A stretch of 64,000 bases of DNA from Aquilonibacter sp963703325 (GCA_963703325.1 OY969805.1:3112086-3176085); one strand, 5' to 3'; shown: positions 1 to 9,315, numbered from the stretch's first letter. Numbers and translations are program-made. Notes: generated from the letters alone by a model not told the origin.

Positions 1-472
1 CCACGCGCGCGCCCGCGTGTCGCGCGTAGTACGGCACGAGGCTATCCGACGTCGCCGCGATCAGCGCGCGCCGATAGCCACGCGCCCGCAACCCGCACAG
101 CGCAATCTCCAGCAATGCGGGACCGGCAGCCGTCGAACGAAACTCGGGTGCGACGCCGAACGGCCCGAAGACGCCGACGTCAGGCTCGCGCGCGATGCCG
201 CGCAACCATGCGTAGCGCAAGCCTTGGGGATCGAACGCCGCAAAGCCGGCGGCTTTGCCCTCGTAGGTCGCGACCGCGCACTGCGCGACGCTGACCTCGC
301 TACTCCATGCGCCGCCGAAGACCAGATCGATCCACGCGAGGATCGGATCGCTCGCACCGGCTGTCGTTTCGACAGCGTAACCGGCGCGCGTGAGCCGCTC
401 GCGCGCGGCAGCATCGCCGGCAAAACGTTCGTCGAGGTCGACGACGAGGTTAACGAGATTCGTGGATGACAA
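1..472 (-). CDS. GNAT-like acetyltransferase, 3' end outside window
   Basis: The reading frame runs off the left edge with no stop. I place the start at a TTG (470-472), so the gene begins inside the last codons of purM and overlaps it by 23 bases, suggesting translational coupling. The predicted protein starts MSSTNLVNLVVDLDERFAGD and later has a stretch like a GNAT core: FGPFGVAPEFRSTAAGPALL followed by a helix with ARGYRRALIAA. This resembles the acetyl-CoA-binding region of N-acetyltransferases, but the usual R/Q-x-x-G-x-G/A loop is altered. Substrate unknown. No ATG start is available nearby. Confidence 0.55.
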   Translation of the reverse strand, partial: MSSTNLVNLVVDLDERFAGDAAARERLTRAGYAVETTAGASDPILAWIDLVFGGAWSSEVSVAQCAVATYEGKAAGFAAFDPQGLRYAWLRGIAREPDVGVFGPFGVAPEFRSTAAGPALLEIALCGLRARGYRRALIAATSDSLVPYYARHAGARV

Positions 473-1451
473 CGTGCGGTTCGTTGACGTCACGCTGCTC
501 GATCCAGCCGACCACCTTGGCGCCGGGCACCGCCGCGGCCGCTTTGGCTGAATCGGCCAAGGGCACTACCAGCGTGTAGCCGATCCCCATGTTCAGCGTG
601 CGGTATTTTTCTTCGTAACTCAGGTTTCCGAGGCGCACGAGGTCTTGCATGATCGGCGGAACGCTCCAGCGTGCCGCTTCGAAAATGGCCTTCACGTTCC
701 CGGGTAGCGTGCGCGGAACGTTTTCCAACAGACCGCCGCCGGTGATATGCGACATCGTCTTCACGCGCGCCACGCCCTGAATCTCCCGCACCGCATCATA
801 GTAGGAAGGATGCGGCGCAAGCAACGCTCCCCACTCCTCGCGCGGAATCAGCGCGCGGGCGAGCGAGTAGCCGTTGGTGTGCAAGCCGATCGACGGCAGT
901 CCGATGATTGCATCGCCCGGCACAACGGTCTCGGGTTTCGGGAGATCGCCGATCGCGACGCTCCCGACGATTGTGCCGGCCAAATCGAAGTGGCCGGGCG
1001 CGTAGAGTCCCGGCATTTCGGCGGTTTCCCCGCCGAGCAGCGCGCAATTGTGCGCGCGGCACGCCTGCGCGCAGCCGCCCACCACCTCGGCCGCGACCGA
1101 TGGGTCCAGTTTTCCCGTCGCAAAATAGTCGAGGAAAAACATCGGCGTTGCGTTGACGACGAGAATGTCGTTGACGCAGTGATTGACCAGATCGCGGCCG
1201 ACGCCGTCGTAGCGTTGCAATTCGGCGGCGATGAGGATCTTGGTGCCCACCCCGTCGGTCGATGCGACCAGCGCGCGATCGCCGCTGTCCGGCAGGCGAA
1301 AAATGCCGCCGAAGCCGCCGATCGCGTCGAGCTGGTCAGGGTGGCGCCACGCCCCCAGCACCTGCTTGTAGCGCGCAACCGCCTCGTTCCCCGACGCGAT
1401 ATCCACGCCGGCCCGCGCGTAGGCATCTTTGATACGACTTTGGTCGCTCAT
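450..1451 (-). CDS. purM: Phosphoribosylformylglycinamidine cyclo-ligase (AIR synthetase)
   Basis: Converts FGAM to AIR, step 5 of purine synthesis, in the cytoplasm. The protein opens MSDQSRIKDAYARAGVDIAS and carries the PurM landmarks DGVGTK, NHCVNDILV and LGGETAEMPG, followed by the AIRS C-terminal domain with SIGLHTNGYSLAR and HITGGGLLENVPR. About 333 residues is normal for PurM. The ATG at 1451 is preceded by GGAGG; in-frame codons upstream extend the frame but have no comparable ribosome site. It is divergent from pepA and overlaps the downstream GNAT-like gene. Confidence 0.95.
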   Translation of the reverse strand: MSDQSRIKDAYARAGVDIASGNEAVARYKQVLGAWRHPDQLDAIGGFGGIFRLPDSGDRALVASTDGVGTKILIAAELQRYDGVGRDLVNHCVNDILVVNATPMFFLDYFATGKLDPSVAAEVVGGCAQACRAHNCALLGGETAEMPGLYAPGHFDLAGTIVGSVAIGDLPKPETVVPGDAIIGLPSIGLHTNGYSLARALIPREEWGALLAPHPSYYDAVREIQGVARVKTMSHITGGGLLENVPRTLPGNVKAIFEAARWSVPPIMQDLVRLGNLSYEEKYRTLNMGIGYTLVVPLADSAKAAAAVPGAKVVGWIEQRDVNEPHVVIHESR

Positions 1452-1551
1452 TGGGCCTCCGGCGCAGGGCCGGCGCCGAGCAGCGGCCGAACTGTGGATA
1501 TAACGTAAGCCATCTCTGGCGCTCATACTTCACCCAAGCGAAAGGTAGCCC

Positions 1552-3084
1552 ATGCAAGTTCTCATCGCGCAAGATGCGCCACTCTCGGCGCGCGCGGGCG
1601 CTCTCGTCGTCCCCGTCTTCACCAACGGTGAGTTGAGCAGTGCCGCCAAAGCCGTCGACGCGGCGGTGGGCGGCGCGATTTCGGCAATTCTGTCATCTGA
1701 GGAAATCAAGGGGAAGTTGGCCGAGTGCGCGTTGGTGCATGCGAACGACAAATCGTTCCACCGCGTGCTCGTCGTCGGTTTGGGTGAACGCGCGAAGTTC
1801 GAACCGTCGAATCTTGCACGCTATGCGGGCGCGGCGTTGCGCTATCTTGGCCGGCGCAACGTCGATACGATCGCGATTGCACTCCCCGACGAAGCCAAGG
1901 GCAATGAAGTCGCTTGCGCGTCGTTTGCCGTTGAAGGCGCGATCAGCGGCTCGTTCGAGACGACGATCTATCAAGACAAGCCCGAGAAGCGCATGGCGGT
2001 GCAGTCCGTGACATTGCTGGCAAACGGCTTCGACGGTGCCGGCATCAAGCGCGGCGTCGAGCGTGGCGAGATTCTCGGCGACGCGGTCAATTTCGCCCGG
2101 CGTCTTGCGGTCACGCCTGCCAACGACATGACGCCGACCATTCTCGCCGACGAGGCCGTGAAATGCGGCAAGGCGTCGGGTATCGAGGTTGACGTCTTCG
2201 ACGAAAAGCGTATTCGCAAAGAGGGCATGGGATCGTTTCTCTCCGTTGCGCAAGGCAGCGTGCAGCCGCCAACGTTCATTGTGATGCGCTATAACGGCGA
2301 TCCCGGCAGCAAAGAACTGCTCGCGCTGGTCGGCAAGGGCATTACGTTCGATACCGGCGGCATCTCGCTCAAGCCGCCCGAGCGGATGGAAGAGATGAAG
2401 TACGACATGTCCGGCGGCGCCGGGGTCATTGCGACGATGTGTGCGCTCGGCAAACTCAAACCCAAACTCAACGTGGTGGGCATCGTGCCGGCGACCGAAA
2501 ACATGCCCGGCGGCAAAGCCACCAAACCCGGCGACATCGTCAAGGCGATGAACGGCAAGACGATCGAAGTGATCAACACCGACGCCGAAGGGCGGCTCAT
2601 TCTGGCGGATGCGCTGGTCTATGCAAATAAACTCGGCGCGACCAAGATCGTCGACACCGCCACGCTGACCGGCGCGTGCGTGATCGCGCTTGGCCACGCC
2701 GCCAGCGCCGCCGTCGGCAATGACGACGCGTTTACCAATGAGTTTCTCGCGGCTGCCAAACCGACCGGCGAACGCTACTGGCAGATGCCGCTCTACGACG
2801 AGTATGCAAGCGCGATGAAGAGCGACATCGCCGATCTGAAGAATACCGGCGGGCGCCCGGGCGGCACGCTGACGGCGGCGGCCTTCCTCAAAGCGTTTGT
2901 CGACGACACGCCGTGGCTGCATCTCGATATCGCCGGCACGGCCTACCTCGACAACGAGTCGGCGTGGCAGGCGAAAGGTCCGACCGGCACGCCGGTACGC
3001 GCCTTTGTCTCGCTCGTCGAAACGCTGGCGGGCGCACCCGTCGTCCACTCCAATGGACATGTCGCTGTGTCATCCCGAGCGTAG
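1552..3084 (+). CDS. pepA: Leucyl aminopeptidase, M17 family
   Basis: Cytosolic zinc/manganese aminopeptidase that removes N-terminal residues from peptides. An N-terminal macro-like domain (about residues 1-170) is followed by the M17 catalytic domain with GKGITFDTGGISLKP, KYDMSGGAGV and the signature NTDAEGRL, which supplies metal ligands and the active-site region. At 510 residues it is of typical length. The start ATG follows an AAAGG-type ribosome site. The last codons (SSRA and stop) are provided by a dispersed repeat at 3068-3102, so the native C-terminus may have been replaced. Confidence 0.95.
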   Translation: MQVLIAQDAPLSARAGALVVPVFTNGELSSAAKAVDAAVGGAISAILSSEEIKGKLAECALVHANDKSFHRVLVVGLGERAKFEPSNLARYAGAALRYLGRRNVDTIAIALPDEAKGNEVACASFAVEGAISGSFETTIYQDKPEKRMAVQSVTLLANGFDGAGIKRGVERGEILGDAVNFARRLAVTPANDMTPTILADEAVKCGKASGIEVDVFDEKRIRKEGMGSFLSVAQGSVQPPTFIVMRYNGDPGSKELLALVGKGITFDTGGISLKPPERMEEMKYDMSGGAGVIATMCALGKLKPKLNVVGIVPATENMPGGKATKPGDIVKAMNGKTIEVINTDAEGRLILADALVYANKLGATKIVDTATLTGACVIALGHAASAAVGNDDAFTNEFLAAAKPTGERYWQMPLYDEYASAMKSDIADLKNTGGRPGGTLTAAAFLKAFVDDTPWLHLDIAGTAYLDNESAWQAKGPTGTPVRAFVSLVETLAGAPVVHSNGHVAVSSRA

Positions 3085-3102
3085 CGAAGCGTAGTCGAGG
3101 GA
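3068..3102. repeat. Dispersed GTCATCCCGAGCGTAGCG-type repeat, copy 1
   Basis: A 35-base copy of a repeat whose core reads GTCATCCCGAGCGTAGCG followed by AAGCGTAGTCGAGGGA. It contains the pepA stop codon (3082-3084) and lies where the next gene's start should be. Nearly the same sequence recurs at 4338-4373 after the MFS gene. It is not a hairpin terminator with a T run. Confidence 0.75.
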
Positions 3103-4310
3103 GTGTCGTAGCGTTCCGCGCGTACTTCATCGCTCGACAGAGCGGCTGGTTCGCTGAAGGAATTGCGAATACGGCGATCGCCTGGCAAGTCTATGCGATC
3201 CGTCATCAGGCCCTCGATCTTGGACTCGTGGGCCTGATCGCTTTTCTGCCGCAATTGTTGCTTGCCGTGCCGGCCGGGTTAATGGCCGATCGGCTGGACC
3301 GGCGCGCGGTCATCATCGTCACCAATATCGGCGCCCTGATCGGCTCGCTGCTCTTTGTCATGCTCGCGGTCGCGCATTCACAATCGATTGCCGCCTATTT
3401 CGGCGCGCTCTTGCTCTACTCGACCGCCGATGCGCTCGGCGTTCCGGCAACGCGCGCGATGTTGCCGTCGCTCGTAACCGGCGAGCGCTACTTGCGCGCG
3501 ACCGCGCTGATCTCGTCGGTCTCGCAATTCGGCACGATCGCGGGGCCGGCGCTCGCGGGCATATTGATCGCCTTCTCGGCCGCATCGGCATTTGCGGTTG
3601 CCGCCGTGCTGCAACTCGCCGCCATCGTGGCCTTCTTCTTCCTCGATTCGCGCGTGCCCACCGAGCAGCACGACGAATCGCTGTGGCAATCGGCGGTTGG
3701 CGGGTTTCGCTTCGTCATCGATCGCAAGATCATCCTCGGCGCGATCTCGCTCGATCTCGTCGCCGTACTTTTCGGGGGCGCAACGGCATTGCTCCCGATC
3801 TATGCGACGCAGATCCTCCACGTCGGTGCAACCGGCTATGGCGTGTTGCGCGCCGCGCCTGCGGTCGGTGCGGCCATTGTCGGACTGTGGCTGATTCGCC
3901 GGCCGATCCAGCGCAACGGCGCGCGCTGGCTCTTCTGGTGCATCGGCGGATTCGGTGTGTCCACGATCGTCTTCGGCCTGTCGCACAACATGCCGCTCTC
4001 GCTGTTCGCGCTGGCCGCGACCGGCGGCTTCGATATGGTGAGCGTGGTGATCCGTAACGCGCTCACGCAACTCGGTGTCCCGGCAATGATGCGCGGCCGC
4101 GTCAGTGCCTTCGAAAACGTCTTCATCGGCGCATCGAATCAACTCGGCACGTTTGAGTCGGGCATGGTTGCCGCGTGGCTAGGGCCGGTCGCATCGGTGG
4201 TGCTCGGTGGCTGCGCGACGGTGATCGTCGTCGCGCTCTGGGCCGGAATTTTCCCCGCGCTGCGCCGCTTCGACCGGCTGGAGGAAAGCGACTTGTCATC
4301 CCGGGCCTAG
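3087..4310 (+). CDS. MFS transporter, start codon unclear
   Basis: Integral membrane permease of the major facilitator superfamily, MFS_3/EntS-like, probably an exporter of a small molecule. Helix 1-2 reads RQSGWFAEGIANTAIAWQVY, followed by the loop motif AGLMADRLDRRAV typical between TM2 and TM3, with about 12 hydrophobic segments in total. No ATG, GTG or TTG lies in frame between the pepA stop and conserved TM1; the nearest is a GTG well inside pepA (about 2965), and the next downstream one is inside a helix. I therefore start at the first codon after pepA. The stop (4308-4310) falls in another repeat copy, again giving SSRA at the C-terminus. Confidence 0.75.
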   Translation, partial: KRSRGSVVAFRAYFIARQSGWFAEGIANTAIAWQVYAIRHQALDLGLVGLIAFLPQLLLAVPAGLMADRLDRRAVIIVTNIGALIGSLLFVMLAVAHSQSIAAYFGALLLYSTADALGVPATRAMLPSLVTGERYLRATALISSVSQFGTIAGPALAGILIAFSAASAFAVAAVLQLAAIVAFFFLDSRVPTEQHDESLWQSAVGGFRFVIDRKIILGAISLDLVAVLFGGATALLPIYATQILHVGATGYGVLRAAPAVGAAIVGLWLIRRPIQRNGARWLFWCIGGFGVSTIVFGLSHNMPLSLFALAATGGFDMVSVVIRNALTQLGVPAMMRGRVSAFENVFIGASNQLGTFESGMVAAWLGPVASVVLGGCATVIVVALWAGIFPALRRFDRLEESDLSSRA

Positions 4311-4373
4311 CCTTGTCATCCCGAGCGCAGCGCCACCTTGTCATCCCGAGCGTAGCGCAGCGTAGTCGAGGGA
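4293..4373. repeat. Three tandem copies of the TTGTCATCCCG repeat
   Basis: TTGTCATCCCG occurs at 4293, 4313 and 4338. The first copy contains the MFS stop codon. The third (4338-4373) is essentially full length and matches the pepA-end copy at 3068-3102 except for one base (GCGCAGCG against GCGAAGCG). The repeat lies between convergent genes. Confidence 0.75.
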
Positions 4374-4380
4374 CCACTAC

Positions 4381-4521
4381 TTATCTGCGCAACGCGAACG
4401 CCAAGGCGGCGATCGACACGAGGATTATCATGGTCTGCCCCACGATGCACCATTTGAATGTCGTCAGGGAGGCATCGAGCTTCCTCTCGATCCGCGTGCA
4501 CGTAGCGTCGATTTTAATCAT
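4381..4521 (-). CDS. Small single-pass membrane protein, hypothetical
   Basis: A 46-residue protein starting MIKIDATCTRIERKLDASL. An amphipathic N-terminal half is followed by one transmembrane helix (IVGQTMIILVSIAALAFALR) and two terminal arginines. It starts 7 bases after the VOC gene's stop on the same strand, so the two are likely co-translated. The layout resembles short coiled-coil/TM proteins seen beside many genes, but no family or function is recognised. A longer frame to 4650 lies entirely over the VOC gene and was not used. Confidence 0.5.
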   Translation of the reverse strand: MIKIDATCTRIERKLDASLTTFKWCIVGQTMIILVSIAALAFALRR

Positions 4522-4528
4522 GAGCGGG

Positions 4529-4963
4529 CTACGTCGTCTGTCCGACCTCGATGATATAGCCGTCGGGATCGCGGATGTAGCAACGTGTCTCGCCGTACTT
4601 AGGGGTCGGTTTGGTGAGGAACTCGGCGCCGCGACTCTTCCAGAGTTCATAGCACGCGTGAATATCCGCGACCCGGATATTCATAAAACTGCTGACGTCA
4701 TCGGGGTTGGGAGGCACCCGCAGCGTGACCGTCGGTTTGTCCGGGGTGGGGCCGCCCCCGACGTTGACAATGAGCCACATATTCGCGATCGCAATGTGCC
4801 CGGACGCGCCCTTGCTATCGCCCAAGCTCAGAATACGGCCCCCAAAGACTTTTTCATAATAGCGAGCCGATCGCTCGATGTTGGCGACCGTGAGAAAATA
4901 GGTGACGGTGAAACCCTCGCTTGGGGGCATCTGATAGCTCTTCTGTTCGACTTGTACGCTCAT
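4529..4963 (-). CDS. VOC/glyoxalase-superfamily protein
   Basis: A 144-residue protein of the vicinal-oxygen-chelate fold (two beta-alpha-beta-beta-beta units). The first unit reads FLTVANIERSARYYEKVFG; the second ends CYIRDPDGYIIEVGQ, where the Glu is the usual metal ligand position. Such proteins include glyoxalases, dioxygenases and fosfomycin-type resistance proteins; the substrate cannot be told. Transcribed with the small membrane protein below it. Confidence 0.8.
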   Translation of the reverse strand: MSVQVEQKSYQMPPSEGFTVTYFLTVANIERSARYYEKVFGGRILSLGDSKGASGHIAIANMWLIVNVGGGPTPDKPTVTLRVPPNPDDVSSFMNIRVADIHACYELWKSRGAEFLTKPTPKYGETRCYIRDPDGYIIEVGQTT

Positions 4964-5028
4964 CGCAGTCTCCTTATCGCCATCCTATTGCACCGCAATG
5001 GGTGGCGACAAGGGGCGCCGACGAGTAG

Positions 5029-6177
5029 CTAGGGTGTGACTGCCATGATACGCTGAACCATTTTATAGACGATCCCGATCTGCGTGCCGCTTTGCAGTGC
5101 GTAGTTCGGATCGTCGTAGCCCCACCAATCCCAGCAGCCGTTGGGGTTGTAGGGCACCGTCGATGACGCGATCGCGTACGGGTAGAGCACGAGAATATCG
5201 TTCGTATCGGCCCACTCGTCGATGCCGCCCTCCGTGATGAAGTCGATACCGATGAGCGCTTGCGTCTGCAGACAGCCGTGGAATGCCACGATTAGTGCGC
5301 AGGTCTTCCCCGCGGCGCAATCCTTTGGTACGAAGAGGTAACCGTTCGTATCCATCGAGTTACTCGCGGAGGCACCAAACGCCGTCTGATCGATGTGGAT
5401 CAAACTCCCGCTCAGTGTCCCGTCGTTGCGTGGCTTGAGCGTCCCAAGGAAGAGCGAGAGCCACGTCTTCTCCGAATCGTAGGCGGTGCTGCCTTGATCG
5501 CAGGTGATCATATACGGGCTGGCAGCTGTCCCACACGGAAGTTGACCGTTTGGCGATTCCCATCCATGCTCCGCCGGAAAATTGCTGTCGTACTCGACGT
5601 TTGCGCCGTAGTGCGTGTACTCGCTGTCGAGATCGTTCATCTCTTGGTGAGGGACGACGGTATCTTGCGTACCCGACCACAAGTACACTGGTTGCCCGCG
5701 CAGATTGCTCTCGGGATCGATCGTTCCTTGGTTCGAATTGAGGTCGAGATACGCTTCTGATTCCGTGAGCGTGCTCTCGTACAAGCCTTCGCCACCGCAG
5801 GCCGCGAGTGCCGTCGCGGCGCTGTCCATCGCACAGTAGTAGACACCGCCCGCGTAGATCGCCGCGCCTTTGAAGGTCTGCGAATGCGCGACGTGCATTT
5901 GCACGCCGAAGAATCCGCCCGACGAGATTCCCGCAACGAAGACCTGACTCGGATTGACATGATAGCTTTGGAGCTGCACGACGGGAGAATGCTGCACGAC
6001 GGGAGTGGGCGTCGCGGTGGCCATACCACCAGGCGCCTGCGGAAGGGTGGTATTCTGGCCCGATGATCCGCCGCACGCGGCGAGGTCGAGCACGACCACG
6101 ATCGCGATGAGGATAAGAGACAGGGGACGTGCACTGCTGAACACGCCCCCTGATCCCTTGCAACCGATCGGGTGCAT
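5029..6177 (-). CDS. PHB-depolymerase-like secreted esterase, predicted lipoprotein
   Basis: An alpha/beta-hydrolase related to extracellular poly(3-hydroxybutyrate) depolymerases. A hydrophobic leader ends in the lipobox LAAC, so the mature enzyme should be anchored by a lipid at Cys. The nucleophile motif is GISSGGFFGVQMHVAHS (G-x-S-x-G), followed by GGVYYC, a pattern seen in this esterase group, and by GTQDTVVPH, with the probable acid residue. The true substrate may be PHB, another polyester or a feruloyl-type ester. The start is uncertain: ATG at 6177 lacks a ribosome site, while GTG at 6144 follows AGGGG. It lies 10 bases after the S53 gene, so is probably in the same operon. Confidence 0.75.
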   Translation of the reverse strand: MHPIGCKGSGGVFSSARPLSLILIAIVVVLDLAACGGSSGQNTTLPQAPGGMATATPTPVVQHSPVVQLQSYHVNPSQVFVAGISSGGFFGVQMHVAHSQTFKGAAIYAGGVYYCAMDSAATALAACGGEGLYESTLTESEAYLDLNSNQGTIDPESNLRGQPVYLWSGTQDTVVPHQEMNDLDSEYTHYGANVEYDSNFPAEHGWESPNGQLPCGTAASPYMITCDQGSTAYDSEKTWLSLFLGTLKPRNDGTLSGSLIHIDQTAFGASASNSMDTNGYLFVPKDCAAGKTCALIVAFHGCLQTQALIGIDFITEGGIDEWADTNDILVLYPYAIASSTVPYNPNGCWDWWGYDDPNYALQSGTQIGIVYKMVQRIMAVTP

Positions 6178-6187
6178 GGAGGATGCC

Positions 6188-8032
6188 CTACTGCCCGATC
6201 AGCGCATTCGTCTGGCCGACGTCGAAGCTGCCGAGTCCGGTGACGTAGTCATAGCCGGGCAGCGCCGAGTACGCGCCGTTCGCGCCGACGAGGATATCGT
6301 GGAATCCGCCGTACGGCCGCGTCGGCGGCACCATCGTTGTTTCCGCGCCGGCCGCGCTGCTGTACATCGCATACAGGCGCGGCGCCGCGAACCCGAGCGA
6401 TGTGTGCGTCTGCAGCATGCGCGCCCATACGCCGGCCGCCAGCGGCGACGCAAGACTCGTTCCGCCGATCACCGTCCAGCCATCGCCGGTGATGTAGATG
6501 ATCATGCCGGTCTGCAGGTCGCCGTCCATCGCGATGTCCGGTACACCGCGGAAGCTCACTTCACCGGTTGAGTTGACGGGTTGCACCGTTTGCCAATACG
6601 GCGAGTACTCGAATTGGCTCACGCCGCCGCCACCCGAATACCACGCCGCTTCGCCTTGATAGTCGCCTTGGTTCTGCGTGATCAGCGTCGTGCCGCCGAC
6701 AGCAACCGCGTACGGTGATGCAGCCGGGTATTCCACCAACGGCACGCCGGCAGGCACGCCGTTCGGCGTTCCGACCGAACAGAACGAACCGGTGTCGCCG
6801 GACGACGCGAACATCGTCTGACCTTGTGCCGCGCCCTCCAACAGAATCTCGTCGTCGACCAGCATCGAGCCGTCGAGATACGGACCATATTCACAACCGC
6901 CGAACGACGAGTTGCCGATCTTCGCAAGATCGTCGGTTACCCAGCGATTGTATTCGAGCGCGATGTCGCTGTCGGTCAGCGACGTCGTAGCGTAGATGTA
7001 CAGCGTCTTGACCGCACCGGCCATGCCGCTCGAAGCGGTCATGTCCAGCGTCCACTCGTCGTCACCCGAGGTATCGGTGCTCGCGACGCCGACTTGCTTC
7101 TCGACGATCGGGACTTGCACAAGCGAATCGCCCGACTCGTTGGTACGCACGTCGGCAATCGCTTGCGCAACGTTGCCTTCGGCCATGATCGCGATGTCGA
7201 CATTCGTCGCGGTCGGCACGCTCATCGCGTCGTACGCGCGCCAGAAATCCGCCACGGAATAGTTCCGCGCGCATCCGGCAACGCCTGAGACCGCGGACGG
7301 CTCGGGCTGCGGTGACGGCAAGCCGACGATCTCGACGTTGCCGAGCGAGCACGGCGATTCGGGCTGTGCGGTCGGCGTTGGTGCGGGCGTCGGTTTTGCG
7401 GCACTCCCGCCGGTATGCGGATTCGTCTTGAAGGTTTGGGCGTCGTTCAATCCCATCACCGCAACGACGATGCCGCTGAGCGCGGACGGCACGTACGCCG
7501 GCGTGGTGTTCGCATACACCGTTGCACCGCTCTGCGAAAACGAGTGAAGCGTGGTGTCGAAGGCGCTTTGCGCCTGCGCGACCGTTCCGGTGGCGCTGAC
7601 GATGAGGTTGTTGGGCTCAACCGTGATTCCGGTGAAGCCCTGCTTTTGCAGATACGACGTTACCGTCTGCACTTGCGCCGCACTGGGCGCGTAGGTTGCG
7701 TCAAACGCGCTCGGCGAGATCGTTTGCCCCGACGCGACCAGACTCTTGAGCGCCGTGACGTTTTGCAGTTGCATGCCCAGTCGAATGGTGATCGACTGTG
7801 AGGTCGACGCTGCGCCGAGATCCGACGCGCCGCTGAGCGAGAGTACTTGCGTTGCGGTCGTCGCCCACCCGGCCGGGGCCGCGGACACCGCAGCGGCGCG
7901 CGTCCCTCGCGTGCCCGACAGCGACGGTTGCGAGCCGGCGATACCTTGCGGAACCATCGAACTACTGTTGTTTCCGGAACATGAGGCCGTCAGCATACCC
8001 ACCAGGAGCGCGACGGCAGCGAGCTTCTTCAT
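6188..8032 (-). CDS. S53 serine-carboxyl peptidase (kumamolisin-like) with prodomain, lipoprotein
   Basis: An acid-active secreted endopeptidase of the sedolisin family. It begins MKKLAAVALLVGMLTASCSG, a lipoprotein signal with lipobox TASC. A Pro-kumamolisin activation domain (about residues 60-200) precedes the catalytic domain, where DDEWTLDM supplies the Glu/Asp pair, FASSGDTGSF precedes the oxyanion Asp, and GGTSLASP carries the nucleophile Ser. A C-terminal GYDYVTGLGSFD matches the calcium site. The inner ATG (8032) is chosen because AGGAGG lies 9 bases before it and directly abuts the outer ATG (8041). It follows a second S53 gene. Confidence 0.9.
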   Translation of the reverse strand: MKKLAAVALLVGMLTASCSGNNSSSMVPQGIAGSQPSLSGTRGTRAAAVSAAPAGWATTATQVLSLSGASDLGAASTSQSITIRLGMQLQNVTALKSLVASGQTISPSAFDATYAPSAAQVQTVTSYLQKQGFTGITVEPNNLIVSATGTVAQAQSAFDTTLHSFSQSGATVYANTTPAYVPSALSGIVVAVMGLNDAQTFKTNPHTGGSAAKPTPAPTPTAQPESPCSLGNVEIVGLPSPQPEPSAVSGVAGCARNYSVADFWRAYDAMSVPTATNVDIAIMAEGNVAQAIADVRTNESGDSLVQVPIVEKQVGVASTDTSGDDEWTLDMTASSGMAGAVKTLYIYATTSLTDSDIALEYNRWVTDDLAKIGNSSFGGCEYGPYLDGSMLVDDEILLEGAAQGQTMFASSGDTGSFCSVGTPNGVPAGVPLVEYPAASPYAVAVGGTTLITQNQGDYQGEAAWYSGGGGVSQFEYSPYWQTVQPVNSTGEVSFRGVPDIAMDGDLQTGMIIYITGDGWTVIGGTSLASPLAAGVWARMLQTHTSLGFAAPRLYAMYSSAAGAETTMVPPTRPYGGFHDILVGANGAYSALPGYDYVTGLGSFDVGQTNALIGQ

Positions 8033-8109
8033 TACAGACATCCTCCTGTAATGAAGGTAGGCCCGGTGCTACGGCCCGGCCCATACCGGAAATTGAGTAC
8101 ATGAGGGGG

Positions 8110-9315
8110 TTAGAACGCGCCCGTGCCGTCGGGCGAACCGAGGCCGGTATATTCGCCGAAGTTCCCGCCGATCTGATGGAGCAGTCTCGCGTGCGCATAA
8201 ATGTAGGGCGTGAGCACATTGTTGCCGGCGAGGGCGAACGCGGCGGCGACGATCGGCGCGCCGGCACTCGTTCCGCCCGCAACGAGCCACCCGCCCGCTT
8301 GCGTGTCGAACATTGCGACGCCATGCTGCGGATCGGCAGTGGCGGCAACGTCGAGCGCGCTGCGGAGCGTACAGCCGGTGAGCGCCGGCGCTTGCCATGC
8401 CGGCCGCGCTTCATACGCACTGCAGCCGTGGCCGCTATAACTCCAGCCGTTTTCATTCCACGAGTTTCCGCTCCCGGTAAGCGTCGTGCCGCCCACCGCG
8501 GTGACGTACGGCGACGCCGCGGGATACGACGGCCAGTCTTGATCGCCTGAGCTCGCCGTCGTCGATACACCGGGATGATTGAAGTGTGCGTCCTCGCCGG
8601 TTTCGCCGCTCCATTCCGCTGCGTAGTAGCTATTGCTCACAACGTGCGCGCCTTGCGCGACCGCCGTGTCGACGGCGGTTCCCAAATCATCGATCGATGA
8701 AGAATTTGCTTCCACGAGCAGAATGTTGCAGCCCGGACACGTCGCGGACACCATGTCGAGATCGATCGAAATCTCTTGCGACCATGCGTCGTTGGCCTGC
8801 GGATAGGCCGTACCGCCGTGCTCGTCGATCTTGCGCAAGCAGCCGTTTGCGCTCGTACATGTCGAAAGACCGAACGTCGAACGATAGACGTTCACATCGG
8901 ACTCGGCCGCGGGGTCGTCGTAGGCGTCCACGATCGCAACCGTCGCGCCCGATCCGCCGCTCAATCCATAGGCGGACTGCAGATCTTGCGGATGCAATCC
9001 AGGCACCAGCGAGGCCGGTGTTTGCGGATTCGAAATGCTTCCCACATTGACGTTAATCGCGATGCTGCAGCTCATCGTCCCGGGTTGCGAAACCGGAACG
9101 CACGCAAGTTGAGCGCCCGGTAAGGCGCTAGCCGTATCGCCGGGAAGCGCGCTTGCCGTATCTCCGGGCAGGGCAGATCCACTATCCTGCGCGCGAGCAC
9201 TCGATCTGTCGGCCGTCGACGGCAGAAGTTGACTCTGTTGACCGGGGCCTAGCGCCGACGATCCACACCCGTCGAGCAAAGCGGCAAGGGCCAAGAAAGC
9301 AAGCGCGCGTCGCAT
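8110..9315 (-). CDS. S53-type peptidase without prodomain, lipoprotein
   Basis: A 401-residue predicted secreted lipoprotein (MRRALAFLALAALLDGCGSS, lipobox LDGC). A linker carries three copies of SALPG (SALPGDTASALPGDTASALP). The catalytic domain is S53-like: QEISIDLDM gives the Glu-x3-Asp pair, TASSGDQDW the oxyanion region, and GGTSAGAP the Ser. There is no recognisable Pro-kumamolisin domain, so activation must differ from its neighbour. It starts 7 bases after the regulator gene's stop, and the four genes from the regulator to the depolymerase look like one transcript. Confidence 0.85.
   Translation of the reverse strand: MRRALAFLALAALLDGCGSSALGPGQQSQLLPSTADRSSARAQDSGSALPGDTASALPGDTASALPGAQLACVPVSQPGTMSCSIAINVNVGSISNPQTPASLVPGLHPQDLQSAYGLSGGSGATVAIVDAYDDPAAESDVNVYRSTFGLSTCTSANGCLRKIDEHGGTAYPQANDAWSQEISIDLDMVSATCPGCNILLVEANSSSIDDLGTAVDTAVAQGAHVVSNSYYAAEWSGETGEDAHFNHPGVSTTASSGDQDWPSYPAASPYVTAVGGTTLTGSGNSWNENGWSYSGHGCSAYEARPAWQAPALTGCTLRSALDVAATADPQHGVAMFDTQAGGWLVAGGTSAGAPIVAAAFALAGNNVLTPYIYAHARLLHQIGGNFGEYTGLGSPDGTGAF

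Noticed and set aside
17..469. A 150-codon plus-strand frame at the left edge
   Set aside because: It is antisense to the GNAT-like frame, has an Arg-rich composition typical of a shadow frame in high-GC DNA, and no family resemblance.
9130..9180. CRISPR-like short repeat
   Set aside because: The repeats are in-frame SALPGDTA units in the linker of the S53 protein; no spacers or cas genes exist in the window.
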